Below are positions 26,896 through 35,865 of a stretch of 64,000 bases of DNA, in pieces. Both the position numbers and the translations under genes were made by a program. The notes beneath the pieces were generated by a model. The model made no database searches and was not told the DNA's origin. It saw only the letters and a program-made list of their open reading frames with translations. Numbering within the stretch: the first letter of the stretch is position 1; every line of letters begins with the position of its first letter. Source of the DNA: UKL13-3 sp044353855 (GTDB lineage: Bacteria; Bacteroidota; Bacteroidia; UKL13-3); assembly GCA_044353855.1 (NCBI GenBank), contig JBILBF010000003.1, positions 314,915 through 378,914 on the forward strand, given 5' to 3'.

Positions 26896-26990
26896 GGTTC
26901 ATAGATAATGGTTCATAGTTCATGGCAAAATGGACTATCAGCTCTTCTATGATCCATGAACCATAAGCTATCAACTAAACTATGAACCAA
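26896..26990. repeat. Inverted heptad-repeat element
   Basis: The left arm reads in 7-bp steps (GGTTCAT, AGATAAT, GGTTCAT, AGTTCAT, GG). The right arm (26946-26990) contains the same words on the other strand (CCATGAACCAT, CTATGAACCA). The arms can pair partially around a centre of about 20 bp. The right arm runs over the start codon of the transporter at 26982. Confidence 0.65.
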
Positions 26991-28406
26991 ACCGCAACCC
27001 AACGTTCACAATTGTATTCACTTATAACCGTGTTTTTCTTTTGGGGATTTATAGCTGCATCCAACGGTATTTTTATTCCGTTTTGCAAACGTTATTTTAA
27101 CCTTAGCCAATTTCAATCGCAACTTATTGATCTTACTTTTTATGGTGGTTATTTTATGGGTTCACTTAGTTTATTTTTGTATTCGAGGTTGAGCAAAGTA
27201 GAGTTGCTGAACAAAATTGGGTATAAAAAAGGAATTACCTATGGCTTATTGGTTTCTGCTGTTGGCGCATTGTGTATTATTCCATCCGTTCAAATGGGCT
27301 CCTATACACTCATTTTAACTTCTTATTTTATCATCGCATTAGGGTTTTCGTTGCAACAAACTTGTGCACAACCGTATGTTGTAGCTCTCGGATCACCCGA
27401 GAGTGGCGCAACTAGATTGAACTTGGCTGGTGGTATTAATTCGCTTGGAACTACCGTAGCACCAGTAATTGTCAGTTACATTTTATTCGGATCTTTAACT
27501 GGTAATGTTTCATCAGCTTCATTAACCTCAATTACGGGGTTATATATTGGAGTGGCATTATTATTTGTGGTGATGGCTGCATTTTTTAGTTTTTCTTCTA
27601 TACCTAATATTACAAACGATGCAACAACTGAAGCAGGAATTGGTGCTTTTAAATATCCACAATTGGTGTTGGGCATGGTAGCAATTTTTATGTACGTTGG
27701 AGTTGAGGTAAGTATACAAAGCAATATGGGAGCATTGCTTCAATTACCTGCATTTGGCGGTTATTCCGAGTCGCAACTTTCTCCATTTATTTCTTTGTAT
27801 TGGGGTAGTTTGATGATTGGCCGATGGGGAAACGTAATGGGTATTTTTAACTTAAAAGGTATAGCCAAAATAGCAGTACAAATCCTTATTCCATATATCG
27901 CTTTTGGGGTAGTTTTGCTTTCAAATAGTATAAACGGAAATGATGTAAGCGGTTTGTGGATATATGCTTTACCTATTGCAATCATGATTGTTGTAAGTTT
28001 CCTCTCGCAAGAAAAACAATCAAAAGCATTGTTGTACTTTTCGGTGTTTGGTTTTGTAGCGATGGTTGTGGGATTACTCACAACTGGGCAAGTATCCATC
28101 TTTGCATTTATCAGTGGCGGTTTGGCTTGCTCGGTATTGTGGCCGTGTATCTTTAGTTTAGCTATTGCTGGATTAGGCAAATACACCAGCCAAGGTTCCT
28201 CCTTTTTAATTATGATGATTTTGGGGGGTGCTATCATTCCTCCGCTTCAAGGTTTACTTTCCGATTTACCAAGTATTGGTATTCACTTATCGTATACCCT
28301 TACGTTGGTTTGTTTTGCGTATTTAATATTTTATGCCGTGCGGGTAAAAAGCATTTTAAAAGCGCAAGGGATTGATGAAGACAATGAAGTAGTTGCAGGG
28401 CATTAA
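26982..28406 (+). CDS. Sugar:H+ symporter, FucP-like MFS transporter
   Basis: The 474-residue protein has 12 membrane segments. It matches the FHS (fucose/glucose/galactose:H+ symporter) group of the major facilitator superfamily: FFFWGFIAASNGIFIPFCKRYFNL at the N-terminus, LTFYGGYFMGSL near residue 50, ALGFSLQQTCAQPYVVALG with the family NPY-like region near residue 122, and NLAGGINSLGTTVAPVI. It probably imports fucose, glucose or galactose across the inner membrane. No catabolic genes are adjacent. The ATG lies inside the right arm of the heptad repeat; there is no later Met that would keep the first helix. Confidence 0.9.
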   Translation: MNQTATQRSQLYSLITVFFFWGFIAASNGIFIPFCKRYFNLSQFQSQLIDLTFYGGYFMGSLSLFLYSRLSKVELLNKIGYKKGITYGLLVSAVGALCIIPSVQMGSYTLILTSYFIIALGFSLQQTCAQPYVVALGSPESGATRLNLAGGINSLGTTVAPVIVSYILFGSLTGNVSSASLTSITGLYIGVALLFVVMAAFFSFSSIPNITNDATTEAGIGAFKYPQLVLGMVAIFMYVGVEVSIQSNMGALLQLPAFGGYSESQLSPFISLYWGSLMIGRWGNVMGIFNLKGIAKIAVQILIPYIAFGVVLLSNSINGNDVSGLWIYALPIAIMIVVSFLSQEKQSKALLYFSVFGFVAMVVGLLTTGQVSIFAFISGGLACSVLWPCIFSLAIAGLGKYTSQGSSFLIMMILGGAIIPPLQGLLSDLPSIGIHLSYTLTLVCFAYLIFYAVRVKSILKAQGIDEDNEVVAGH

Positions 28407-28416
28407 CAAAATTTCT

Positions 28417-28506
28417 TTATTCAAAATCAAACAATTCTTTAACTGGAATATCTAATGCTTTGGCTATTAATTTAAGGATTGATAAGGGTTTATTGACTTC
28501 ATAAAT
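28417..28506 (-). pseudogene. C-terminal remnant of an XRE-type HTH regulator
   Basis: The minus strand encodes IYEVNKPLSILKLIAKALDI followed by PVKELFDFE and a stop at 28417. That is the end of a Cro/C1-type HTH domain (compare the usual NPSLxTLxKIAKALxIxLxELF). Upstream the frame turns into hydrophobic filler and reaches a stop near 28545 without an HTH start, so the N-terminal half is lost. It is a decayed gene in the gap between the transporter and typA. Confidence 0.6.
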
Positions 28507-28628
28507 ATTTAACCAAAATAATACAACAAAAAAGAAAGAGTCTATTTAAAGCACTCCACACTGACTTTTATCACCTAAAAACAACCAACTAATAACCATA
28601 GCATTACCTTAATTGCCAAAGTTATGAC

Positions 28629-28636
28629 TATATTTG
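28629..28636 (+). promoter_or_regulatory. Putative -7 box of typA
   Basis: TATATTTG is an exact TAnnTTTG match 25 nt before the typA ATG. The nearest TTG (28613-28615) is only 13 bp upstream, so the -33 element is uncertain. Confidence 0.45.
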
Positions 28637-28661
28637 CGCCTCAATTTTTTAATTAGGCACA

Positions 28662-30473
28662 ATGCAAAACATTCGTAACATCGCAATTATTGCTCACGTA
28701 GATCATGGTAAAACAACCTTGGTAGACAAGATTATTCACCAAACACAACTTTTCCGTGAAAACCAACAAACAGGAGATTTAATACTTGACAACAATGACC
28801 TTGAACGCGAACGTGGAATTACCATTTTAGCCAAAAACATTTCAGTTCAATATAAAGGCACCAAAATTAATATAATTGATACTCCTGGTCACGCGGATTT
28901 TGGCGGTGAAGTAGAGCGTGTATTAAACATGGCCGATGGTGTATTGCTATTGGTTGATGCTTTTGAAGGACCTATGCCACAAACTCGTTTTGTATTGCAA
29001 AAGGCTTTGGCTTTGGGTAAAAAACCCATTGTTGTTATTAATAAAGTAGATAAACCAAACTGCCGCCCCGATGAAATACATGACCAAGTTTTTGATTTGT
29101 TTTTTAACCTAGATGCTACCGAAGAACAATTGGATTTCCATACCATTTATGGTAGTTCAAAAATGGGTTGGATGGGACCAGATTGGAAAACACCAACAGC
29201 AGATTTTACTGCATTGTTAGATGATATTATTGCTCAAATTCCACCTCCCCATGTAGAAATTGGAAACTTGCAAATGCAAATTACCTCATTAGATTATTCT
29301 TCGTTTACAGGTCGTATTGCGGTAGGTCGTATTTTACGTGGTAATATTAAAGTTGGCCAACCTGTAAGTTTAGTTAAACGTGATGGCTCTATCCAAAAAT
29401 CGCGTGTAAAAGAATTGTACACGTTTGAAGGATTGGGTAAAATGAAAGTAGAAGAAGCTATGGCTGGCGATATTTGTGCGGTAATGGGCATTGAAGGATT
29501 TGAAATTGGTGATACCATTGCCGATTTTGAAAACCCTGAAGGATTAACACCTATTAGCATTGATGAACCAACCATGAACATGCTATTTTGTATTAACAAT
29601 TCGCCCTTTTTTGGTAAAGAAGGAAAATTTGTAACCTCACGCCATTTACGTGACCGTTTGTTTAAAGAGATGGAAAAGAATTTGGCTTTACGTGTAGAAG
29701 AAACAGGTGCTGCCGATTCGTATATGGTTTTTGGTCGTGGTATTTTGCACTTATCCGTGTTGATTGAAACCATGAGACGTGAAGGTTACGAAATGCAAAT
29801 TGGCCAACCACAAGTAATTGTGAAAGAAATTGATGGCGTAAAATGTGAGCCAATCGAAATTTTAACGGTTGATGTACCACAAGAAGTTTCGGGGAAAGTA
29901 ATTGAACTGGTTAGCCAACGCAAAGGCGATATGTTGGTAATGGAACCTAAGGGAGATTTAATCCATTTAGAGTTTGAAATTCCATCACGTGGAATTATTG
30001 GTTTGCGTAATAATGTGTTAACAGCAACAGCTGGTGAAGCAATTATGGCGCACCGTTTTAAAGCTTTCGAACCTTGGAAAGGTGTAATTCCTAGTCGCCT
30101 TGCTGGTGTAATGATTAGTGGTGAGCAAGGAACATCTATTGCTTATTCTATTGATAAATTGCAAGACCGTGGAAGCTTTTTTGTAGAAGCAGGTGACGAA
30201 ATTTACATGGGACAAATTATTGGTGAAAACAACCGCCAAGATGACCTAGTTGTAAATATTACCAAAGAGAAAAAATTAACCAATATGCGTGCTTCGGGTA
30301 CAGATGATAAGGCACGTATGGCTCCTAAAATCAACTTCTCGTTGGAAGAATGTATGGAGTATATACAGGGTGATGAGTATGTAGAAATTACACCAAAATC
30401 ACTTCGCTTGCGTAAAATATACTTAGAAGAAAACGAACGTAAACGTAACAAAAACGCTACTGCTTCGGCATAG
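28662..30473 (+). CDS. typA: Ribosome-associated GTPase TypA/BipA
   Basis: TypA is a translational GTPase related to EF-G that helps 50S assembly and growth under stress, notably cold. The 603-residue length is normal. The G motifs are visible: G1 AHVDHGKTTL (residues 10-19), the switch-I ERERGITI, G3 DTPGHADFGGEVER, G4 NKVDK and G5 GSS. Domain II (FTGRIAVGRILRGNIKVGQ), EF-G-like domains III and V, and the TypA-specific C-terminal domain with SEGTSIAYSI-like GEQGTSIAYSIDKLQDRG and RASGTDDKA are all present. It is a single-gene unit with its own -7 box and a terminator. Confidence 0.97.
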   Translation: MQNIRNIAIIAHVDHGKTTLVDKIIHQTQLFRENQQTGDLILDNNDLERERGITILAKNISVQYKGTKINIIDTPGHADFGGEVERVLNMADGVLLLVDAFEGPMPQTRFVLQKALALGKKPIVVINKVDKPNCRPDEIHDQVFDLFFNLDATEEQLDFHTIYGSSKMGWMGPDWKTPTADFTALLDDIIAQIPPPHVEIGNLQMQITSLDYSSFTGRIAVGRILRGNIKVGQPVSLVKRDGSIQKSRVKELYTFEGLGKMKVEEAMAGDICAVMGIEGFEIGDTIADFENPEGLTPISIDEPTMNMLFCINNSPFFGKEGKFVTSRHLRDRLFKEMEKNLALRVEETGAADSYMVFGRGILHLSVLIETMRREGYEMQIGQPQVIVKEIDGVKCEPIEILTVDVPQEVSGKVIELVSQRKGDMLVMEPKGDLIHLEFEIPSRGIIGLRNNVLTATAGEAIMAHRFKAFEPWKGVIPSRLAGVMISGEQGTSIAYSIDKLQDRGSFFVEAGDEIYMGQIIGENNRQDDLVVNITKEKKLTNMRASGTDDKARMAPKINFSLEECMEYIQGDEYVEITPKSLRLRKIYLEENERKRNKNATASA

Positions 30474-30520
30474 TGTTGGCTTACTAATATTAGGTTAATT
30501 CCTTTTATAACATAATACTT

Positions 30521-30561
30521 AAATGCCTTCTCTCGCATCAATGTGAGACGAGGCATTTTTT
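30521..30561 (+). terminator. Terminator after typA
   Basis: AAATGCCT pairs with AGGCATTT, enclosing a second small stem (CTC-CAT/ATG-GAG), and is followed by a T run. It lies 48 bp after the typA stop. Confidence 0.75.
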
Positions 30562-30625
30562 GTTAGCTATAAAATATATTTTGCTTTAAACAAAAAGCTA
30601 CTATCTTGCTTTAAAATAACCCTTT

Positions 30626-31252
30626 ATGAAAAATCAACTCCTATTCATATTATTCTTATTGCCTTATTTAGGTTTTTCGCAAGATTATTTAAAACTCTTT
30701 AACGGAGATAAACTGAATTGCAAAATTATCAGTGTTTCCGATTCGATGGTGGTTTTTCAAAAAAATGGCATCACCAAAATACTACCCGAAAAAGAGGTTA
30801 AAGAATTATTTTACAATAGTAAAGTTTTCAATGAGTACCAGTGTGTCAAACAAGATTCAACAACTACCTATCTATTAAATCGAGAGGATGTACCTAAGCC
30901 CAAAAACATCTATAAACCTGATTACCTTCGAGATGGAAAAGTGCTAACCATTTCAGGAGGTGCTTTTGCTGTATTAAGTATGAGTGCAGCTGTGGGATCT
31001 AAATTATTACAACCACCCATAAAGCCTTATTATTATACGTTAGATGAATATCTGGATTATATAGTAGCCGTAGAGGAATATGAAAATATAAAAAATATCC
31101 TGATAGGTACAGCAATCATATCAGGAGGACTATCAATTGTATGCCTTGCTGTAAGCAATTATAGTTTAATAAAATTTATTGAAACCAAAAATCAAACACT
31201 AACACTTTCACAAAAAGGATTGGGAGTAGGTTTGTGTTATACGTTTAAGTAA
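30626..31252 (+). CDS. Uncharacterised secreted or membrane-anchored protein
   Basis: The 208-residue protein has a clear signal peptide (MKNQLLFILFLLPYLGFSQ) and a short beta-rich N-terminal segment (LKLFNGDKLNCKIISVSDSMVVFQKNGI). This segment resembles small repeats that report a value attached to a gene name in Bacteroidota envelope proteins. Two hydrophobic stretches follow (TISGGAFAVLSMSAAVGS and ILIGTAIISGGLSIVCLAV). I assign no family. It is a lone gene between typA and corA. Confidence 0.65.
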   Translation: MKNQLLFILFLLPYLGFSQDYLKLFNGDKLNCKIISVSDSMVVFQKNGITKILPEKEVKELFYNSKVFNEYQCVKQDSTTTYLLNREDVPKPKNIYKPDYLRDGKVLTISGGAFAVLSMSAAVGSKLLQPPIKPYYYTLDEYLDYIVAVEEYENIKNILIGTAIISGGLSIVCLAVSNYSLIKFIETKNQTLTLSQKGLGVGLCYTFK

Positions 31253-31429
31253 CTAAAGCATAATCCTATTTCTTCTTGTAAGGTTTAAAAAAGAAAATCC
31301 CAGGACTCCTCCCAGGATTTCTTCTTGACTTAAAAGTCAATACCCACACTTATAAAAATTACTCAAATACAAATACATTTAAGGATTACGTAAAGTTTTA
31401 ACAGATATACAATTTTACAATTAGCCGCT

Positions 31430-31437
31430 TATATTTG
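31430..31437 (+). promoter_or_regulatory. -7 box almost touching the corA start
   Basis: TATATTTG matches TAnnTTTG exactly and ends only 4 nt before the ATG at 31442. If it is used, the transcript would begin at or next to the start codon. No -33 TTG is seen at the usual distance. Confidence 0.4.
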
Positions 31438-31441
31438 GGTT

Positions 31442-32338
31442 ATGACAAATCCTTTCAAATCCAAATCAGATAGCCTTTTTGAGTGGGTAGATGTTGAAAA
31501 TCCATCCAATGAAGAATTGTTAGCCATTGGGGAAAAATACAATATCCATCCTGCAGCCATCCAAGATTGCATGCAACCCGAGCACTTGCCAAAATATGAA
31601 TTGATAGATGATATACACTTTATTATTTGCCGTTACTTAGATGAACGAGCTGATAAAAATGCGGATTCTATACATAGTTTAACTACTAAACTAGCCATTT
31701 TTTTTCATAAAGATTTTCTCATAACCATTCACCGAACACCCTTTAATGCGTTAACCGAAGTAGTAGAAAAATATAAAAACCAACAGCAAACACAAACGGT
31801 AGTTAGTAAGTTGATCAAAATTTGTTTGATGACTTACGAATCCCCAATTGATAAACTAGACCATGAAATTGATTTTTACGAATCCCGTATTTTCTTAAAA
31901 AAACGTATTCCCGATTTGTTAAAAAGTTTATACCGAATTAAACGGCAGGTATATGTGTTGAGAAAACTCACCAATCTTAGCAAAGAAATTATTGAAAAAA
32001 TTACCGAAAATGCAACTAAAAAAAGTCCTTTTATGCAGGATTTAAAAGATTATTACACCAAATTAGATACTCAAATTGAAGCCGCCTACGATAGTATTTC
32101 ATCTTTAATGAATATGTATATCTCCCTATCATCACAACGAACAAATGAAGTGATGCGAACACTTACTGTTTTTACTGCATTTTTTTTACCCCTCACTTTT
32201 ATAGTGGGTGTATATGGAATGAATTTTAAATACATGCCCGAATTAGACAAGCATTGGGGATATCCTGGAGTGATTGGATTAATGTTGGTGATGACAATTG
32301 GCGTAGCTGCTTGGTTTAAACGAAAAGGGTGGTTATAG
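31442..32338 (+). CDS. corA: CorA-family divalent cation transporter
   Basis: The 298-residue protein has an N-terminal cytoplasmic alpha/beta domain, a long helical stalk (about residues 140-240) and two C-terminal membrane helices. Between them stands the family signature YGMNF (GVYGMNFKYMPELD) that forms the pore mouth. CorA forms a pentamer that imports Mg2+ (also Co2+ or Ni2+) along the membrane potential. The C-terminus ends with the usual basic stretch (WFKRKGWL). The gene stands alone. Confidence 0.93.
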   Translation: MTNPFKSKSDSLFEWVDVENPSNEELLAIGEKYNIHPAAIQDCMQPEHLPKYELIDDIHFIICRYLDERADKNADSIHSLTTKLAIFFHKDFLITIHRTPFNALTEVVEKYKNQQQTQTVVSKLIKICLMTYESPIDKLDHEIDFYESRIFLKKRIPDLLKSLYRIKRQVYVLRKLTNLSKEIIEKITENATKKSPFMQDLKDYYTKLDTQIEAAYDSISSLMNMYISLSSQRTNEVMRTLTVFTAFFLPLTFIVGVYGMNFKYMPELDKHWGYPGVIGLMLVMTIGVAAWFKRKGWL

Positions 32339-32383
32339 CTTAAACTTTAAAAAAAAATCATTGAAACTTGAAAACGATGATAG

Positions 32384-32402
32384 TGACATTAATCAAGTGT
32401 CA
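32384..32402. promoter_or_regulatory. Inverted repeat upstream of the acyl-CoA dehydrogenase gene
   Basis: TGACA and TGTCA flank a 9-bp AT-rich spacer, about 85 bp before the start. It uses the same half-site as the dyad at 14814-14827, but with a different spacing. The regulator is unknown. Confidence 0.3.
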
Positions 32403-32487
32403 TAAAAATAAAGAGCATTTGTAAATATAAGCGATATCAGTATTATTGCATACCTCGTATTTAGCAACCATCAATAAGAAAAAGCAT

Positions 32488-33627
32488 ATGAATTTTGAGT
32501 TATCAGAAGAGCATTTAAATGTGCAACAAGCAGCCCGCGATTTTGCTCAAACAGAATTATTACCTGGTGTAATAGAACGTGATGAGCACCAAAAATTTCC
32601 TGCCGAACAAATTAAAAAATTAGGCGAACTTGGATTTTTGGGCATGATGGTAGATCCAAAATATGGAGGATCGGGAATGGATACCATTTCGTATGTATTG
32701 GCCATGGAAGAACTTTCCAAAGTTGATGCTTCAGCTTCAGTTGTAGTTTCAGTAAACAACTCACTTGTATGCTGGGGACTCGAAACGTATGGTAATGAAG
32801 AACAAAAACAAAAATATTTAGTACCAATGGCAAGCGGCCAATGTCATGGAGCTTTTTTATTATCAGAACCCGAAGCAGGAAGTGATGCTACATCACAAAA
32901 AACGACTGCAATGGATATGGGCGACCATTATATATTAAATGGTACCAAAAACTGGATTACCAATGGCAATTCGGGAACATACTATTTGGTAATTGCCCAA
33001 ACAGATGTTGAGAAAAAACACAAAGGTATCAATGCTTTTATTGTAGAAAAAAGTTGGGCTGGAGTGACCATTGGCAAAAAAGAAGATAAGATGGGGATAC
33101 GTGGAAGCGATACACATTCTATTATGTTTCAGGATGTGAAAGTGCCCAAAGAAAATAGAATTGGTGACGATGGTTTTGGATTCACCTTTGCCATGAAAGT
33201 ACTGGCAGGTGGCCGAATAGGTATAGCAGCACAAGCATTAGGTATTGCCAGTGGCGCTTATGAGTTAGCCTTAAAATATTCGAAAGAACGCAAAGCATTT
33301 GGCAAAGAAATTATGCACCACCAAGCGATACAATTTAAGTTGGCAGATATGGCTACTCAAATTGAAGCAGCACGTTTGCTTTGCTTAAAAGCTGCAGCCA
33401 TCAAAGATGCGCATGGCGATTATGTAATGGCAAGTGCTATGGCAAAAGTGTACGCATCAGAAACGGCTATGTGGGTTACTACCGAAGCAGTTCAAATTCA
33501 TGGAGGGTATGGTTATGTAAAAGAATACCATGTAGAACGGATGATGCGTGATGCAAAAATTACGCAGATTTATGAAGGAACCTCAGAAGTACAACGTATT
33601 GTTATTTCGCGCGAAGTACTTAAATAA
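32488..33627 (+). CDS. Acyl-CoA dehydrogenase (short-chain/butyryl type)
   Basis: The 379-residue FAD enzyme (from ATG 32488, MNFELSEEHLNVQQAARDFA) catalyses alpha,beta-dehydrogenation of acyl-CoA in beta-oxidation and passes electrons to ETF. Family signatures include GAFLLSEPEAGSDATSQKTTA near residue 120, ITNGNSGTYYLVIAQT, KMGIRGSDTHSIMF, and near the C-terminus VQIHGGYGYVKEYHVERMMRDAKITQIYEGTSEVQRIVI, which holds the catalytic Glu. Chain-length preference cannot be proved from sequence. A longer frame starts at 32446 but adds only 14 unconserved residues. A strong terminator follows. Confidence 0.94.
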   Translation: MNFELSEEHLNVQQAARDFAQTELLPGVIERDEHQKFPAEQIKKLGELGFLGMMVDPKYGGSGMDTISYVLAMEELSKVDASASVVVSVNNSLVCWGLETYGNEEQKQKYLVPMASGQCHGAFLLSEPEAGSDATSQKTTAMDMGDHYILNGTKNWITNGNSGTYYLVIAQTDVEKKHKGINAFIVEKSWAGVTIGKKEDKMGIRGSDTHSIMFQDVKVPKENRIGDDGFGFTFAMKVLAGGRIGIAAQALGIASGAYELALKYSKERKAFGKEIMHHQAIQFKLADMATQIEAARLLCLKAAAIKDAHGDYVMASAMAKVYASETAMWVTTEAVQIHGGYGYVKEYHVERMMRDAKITQIYEGTSEVQRIVISREVLK

Positions 33628-33649
33628 TATATTAGACTTATAAATAATA

Positions 33650-33678
33650 AAAGGCTGCCTTCGGGTGGCCTTTTTTTG
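33650..33678 (+). terminator. Terminator after the acyl-CoA dehydrogenase gene
   Basis: AAAGGCTGCC and GGTGGCCTTT pair through 10 bp (two G-U) around a stable TTCG tetraloop, followed by seven T. Confidence 0.92.
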
Positions 33679-33722
33679 TTTGATTCTTTCTCGTCAAAAT
33701 CCTCCAAACAGAATATCTTGCA

Positions 33723-33740
33723 AACACTTACAAAAGTGTT
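33723..33740 (+). promoter_or_regulatory. Hairpin ending at the mnmH start codon
   Basis: AACACTT and AAGTGTT pair perfectly (7 bp, 4-nt loop ACAA), and the second arm ends at the base before ATG 33741. A TATCTTG element just upstream resembles a -7 box, which would put the hairpin at the very 5' end of the mRNA. It may tune translation of the selenium genes. Confidence 0.45.
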
Positions 33741-34808
33741 ATGCCCATTCAAAAAATACCGATTCAACAATTTTTAAAACTTGGTAAAACCATACCGATA
33801 TTGGATGTGCGCAGCCCAAGCGAATATGCATACGCCCATATACCAGCAGCAAACTCCTTCCCGATTTTTGATGATGCACAACGCAAAGAAATTGGAACAA
33901 CTTACAAACAAGTAAGCAGAGAAGATGCTATTAAAATTGGCTTAACCTATTTTGGACCCAAATTGCATTTGTTTATTGAACAAGCAGAAACACTCTCCAA
34001 AAAATATTCGTCTGATAAAAAATTATTAGTGCATTGTTGGCGAGGAGGCATGCGCAGTGGTGCGATGGCATGGCTGCTTAGTTTTTATGGTTTTGATGTG
34101 TATTTATTGGAAGGTGGTTACAAAGTATACAGGCAGTGGGTATTACAACAATTGGATTTACCCTTTCAGTTTAATGTATTGGGAGGATTTACCGGAAGTG
34201 GCAAAACAGAAGTATTACACCAACTGCAAAAACAAGGAAAACAAGTAATTGATTTGGAAGGAATAGCCAGTCATAAAGGTTCGGCATTTGGGAGCATGGG
34301 AATGGGCACACAACCCTCACAAGAATTTTTCGAGAATATATTGGTTGATAAATTAACGTCATTTTACACAATAAATGATGATGGAATAGTAGAACAACCG
34401 CTACCCATTTGGATAGAAAATGAAAGCCGTAGAATTGGTTTGCTCAATTTAACTGAAGTGTTTTATTTGCGCTTGCAACAAGGAAAATTGTATACACTTG
34501 ATATTCCCTTTGAAGCACGTTTGGCATTTATCGTCAAACACTATGGAAGTTTTGAAAAAGAAAAATTGGTAAATGCTATTATTCGTATTCAAAAAAGATT
34601 GGGAGGTTTGGATACTAAAACGGCTATTAACCATTTGCTTGAAAATAATGTATCAGATTGTTTTCGCATTTTGTTAAGCTATTACGATAAACAATATATT
34701 CAATCAATGGAAAAAGTAAACAGAAAGGCAACCGTAATTTCTGCCAATACAGTTGATGAAAGCAATACTGCAATACTCCTACTAAACGCTCTAAATAACG
34801 CACAATGA
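33741..34808 (+). CDS. mnmH: tRNA 2-selenouridine synthase
   Basis: MnmH (SelU/YbbB) replaces sulfur by selenium in the 5-substituted 2-thiouridine at the wobble position of tRNA-Lys, -Glu and -Gln, using selenophosphate. The 355-residue protein has the N-terminal rhodanese domain with active-site Cys99 in VHCWRGGMRS, followed by a P-loop domain (GGFTGSGKTEVL, about residues 148-159) and the conserved segments EGIASHKGSAFG and PIWIENESRRIG. It overlaps selD by 4 bp (ATGA), which supplies its substrate. A hairpin abuts its start codon. Confidence 0.95.
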   Translation: MPIQKIPIQQFLKLGKTIPILDVRSPSEYAYAHIPAANSFPIFDDAQRKEIGTTYKQVSREDAIKIGLTYFGPKLHLFIEQAETLSKKYSSDKKLLVHCWRGGMRSGAMAWLLSFYGFDVYLLEGGYKVYRQWVLQQLDLPFQFNVLGGFTGSGKTEVLHQLQKQGKQVIDLEGIASHKGSAFGSMGMGTQPSQEFFENILVDKLTSFYTINDDGIVEQPLPIWIENESRRIGLLNLTEVFYLRLQQGKLYTLDIPFEARLAFIVKHYGSFEKEKLVNAIIRIQKRLGGLDTKTAINHLLENNVSDCFRILLSYYDKQYIQSMEKVNRKATVISANTVDESNTAILLLNALNNAQ

Positions 34809-35851
34809 CAGACACCATAAAACTTACACAATATGCAAAAGGTGCAGGCTGTGGTTGTAAAATTACCCCTGCAGTATTAGAACAAATATTGGCTTCGAGC
34901 AAAAATTCTCAATCTAGTAAAAACTTACTTATTGGAAACAGTAGCAATGATGATGCTGCTGTATATGATTTGCAAAACGGACAAGCACTGATTGTAACTG
35001 CCGATTTTTTTATGCCGATTGTTGATGATGCCTTTACCTTTGGACAAGTAGCAGCAGCAAATGCCATAAGTGATGTATATGCTATGGGCGGAAAACCCAT
35101 TACTGCCATTGCTATTTTAGGATGGCCTATTGATAAAATACCAGCAGAGGTTGCCGCTCAAGTAATGGAAGGCGCAAAATCCATATGTGCGCAAGCAGGC
35201 ATTATTATTTCGGGCGGACATACCATTGATTCGGCCGAACCTTTTTTTGGTTTATCCGTAAACGGCATGGCTCCTATAGAACATATTAAAGCCAATAATA
35301 CAGCTAATGAAGGTGATATTTTAGTGCTGACCAAATCTATTGGTGTGGGCATTTTAGCTACTGCACAAAAACGTGGTTTGCTTAAACCCGAAGACGAAAA
35401 AATAATGATTGAACAACTCACCAAGCTTAATTCTTTTGGTGAACTATTGGGAAAAGAAAAAGGCGTAACAGCTATGACTGATATTACGGGATTTGGTTTG
35501 CTTGGGCATTTAATCGAAATGTGTGAAGGATCAAACTTAACAGCACAACTTAATTATGCCGCTATACCTAAATTGGATGCAGCCATAACCTATGCCAAAC
35601 AATTTATACTTCCTGATGCCACATACCGCAATTGGAATGCATACAGCGAAAAAGTATCCATTGATGCAAGTATTGATGCAACAGAAGCTTTTGCCTTGCT
35701 ACCCGACCCACAAACAAATGGAGGGTTGATGATTGCCGTAAAATCGGATGAGCTGAACAATATATATACGTTAGCTAAACAAAACAATATTACCCTATTT
35801 GAGATTGGAGTATTTACTTCTAAATCTGAAAAATTAATAACTATTAATTAA
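34805..35851 (+). CDS. selD: Selenide, water dikinase (selenophosphate synthetase)
   Basis: SelD makes selenophosphate from selenide and ATP. The 348-residue protein has the glycine-rich N-terminal loop KGAGCGCKI with Cys16 and Lys19, equivalent to the catalytic Cys17 and Lys20 of the E. coli enzyme. DDAAVY, VTADFFMPIVDDAFTFG and TDITGFGLLGHLIEM (residues about 225-240) are further family marks. The active-site residue is encoded as Cys, not selenocysteine. It is translationally coupled to mnmH, and no selA or selB is in the window. The role is therefore most simply selenouridine formation in tRNA. Confidence 0.96.
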   Translation: MTDTIKLTQYAKGAGCGCKITPAVLEQILASSKNSQSSKNLLIGNSSNDDAAVYDLQNGQALIVTADFFMPIVDDAFTFGQVAAANAISDVYAMGGKPITAIAILGWPIDKIPAEVAAQVMEGAKSICAQAGIIISGGHTIDSAEPFFGLSVNGMAPIEHIKANNTANEGDILVLTKSIGVGILATAQKRGLLKPEDEKIMIEQLTKLNSFGELLGKEKGVTAMTDITGFGLLGHLIEMCEGSNLTAQLNYAAIPKLDAAITYAKQFILPDATYRNWNAYSEKVSIDASIDATEAFALLPDPQTNGGLMIAVKSDELNNIYTLAKQNNITLFEIGVFTSKSEKLITIN

Positions 35852-35865
35852 ATAAAAATTATCAT

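Noticed and set aside
26747..26974. 75-codon minus-strand ORF between the small lipoprotein and the transporter
   Set aside because: It runs through the heptad-repeat arm and has no recognisable start or domain. A remnant of a real gene cannot be excluded.
31290..31325. Possible terminator after the uncharacterised gene at 30626
   Set aside because: AATCC/GGATT and AGGA/TCCT give only short interrupted stems and no T run; support is too weak.
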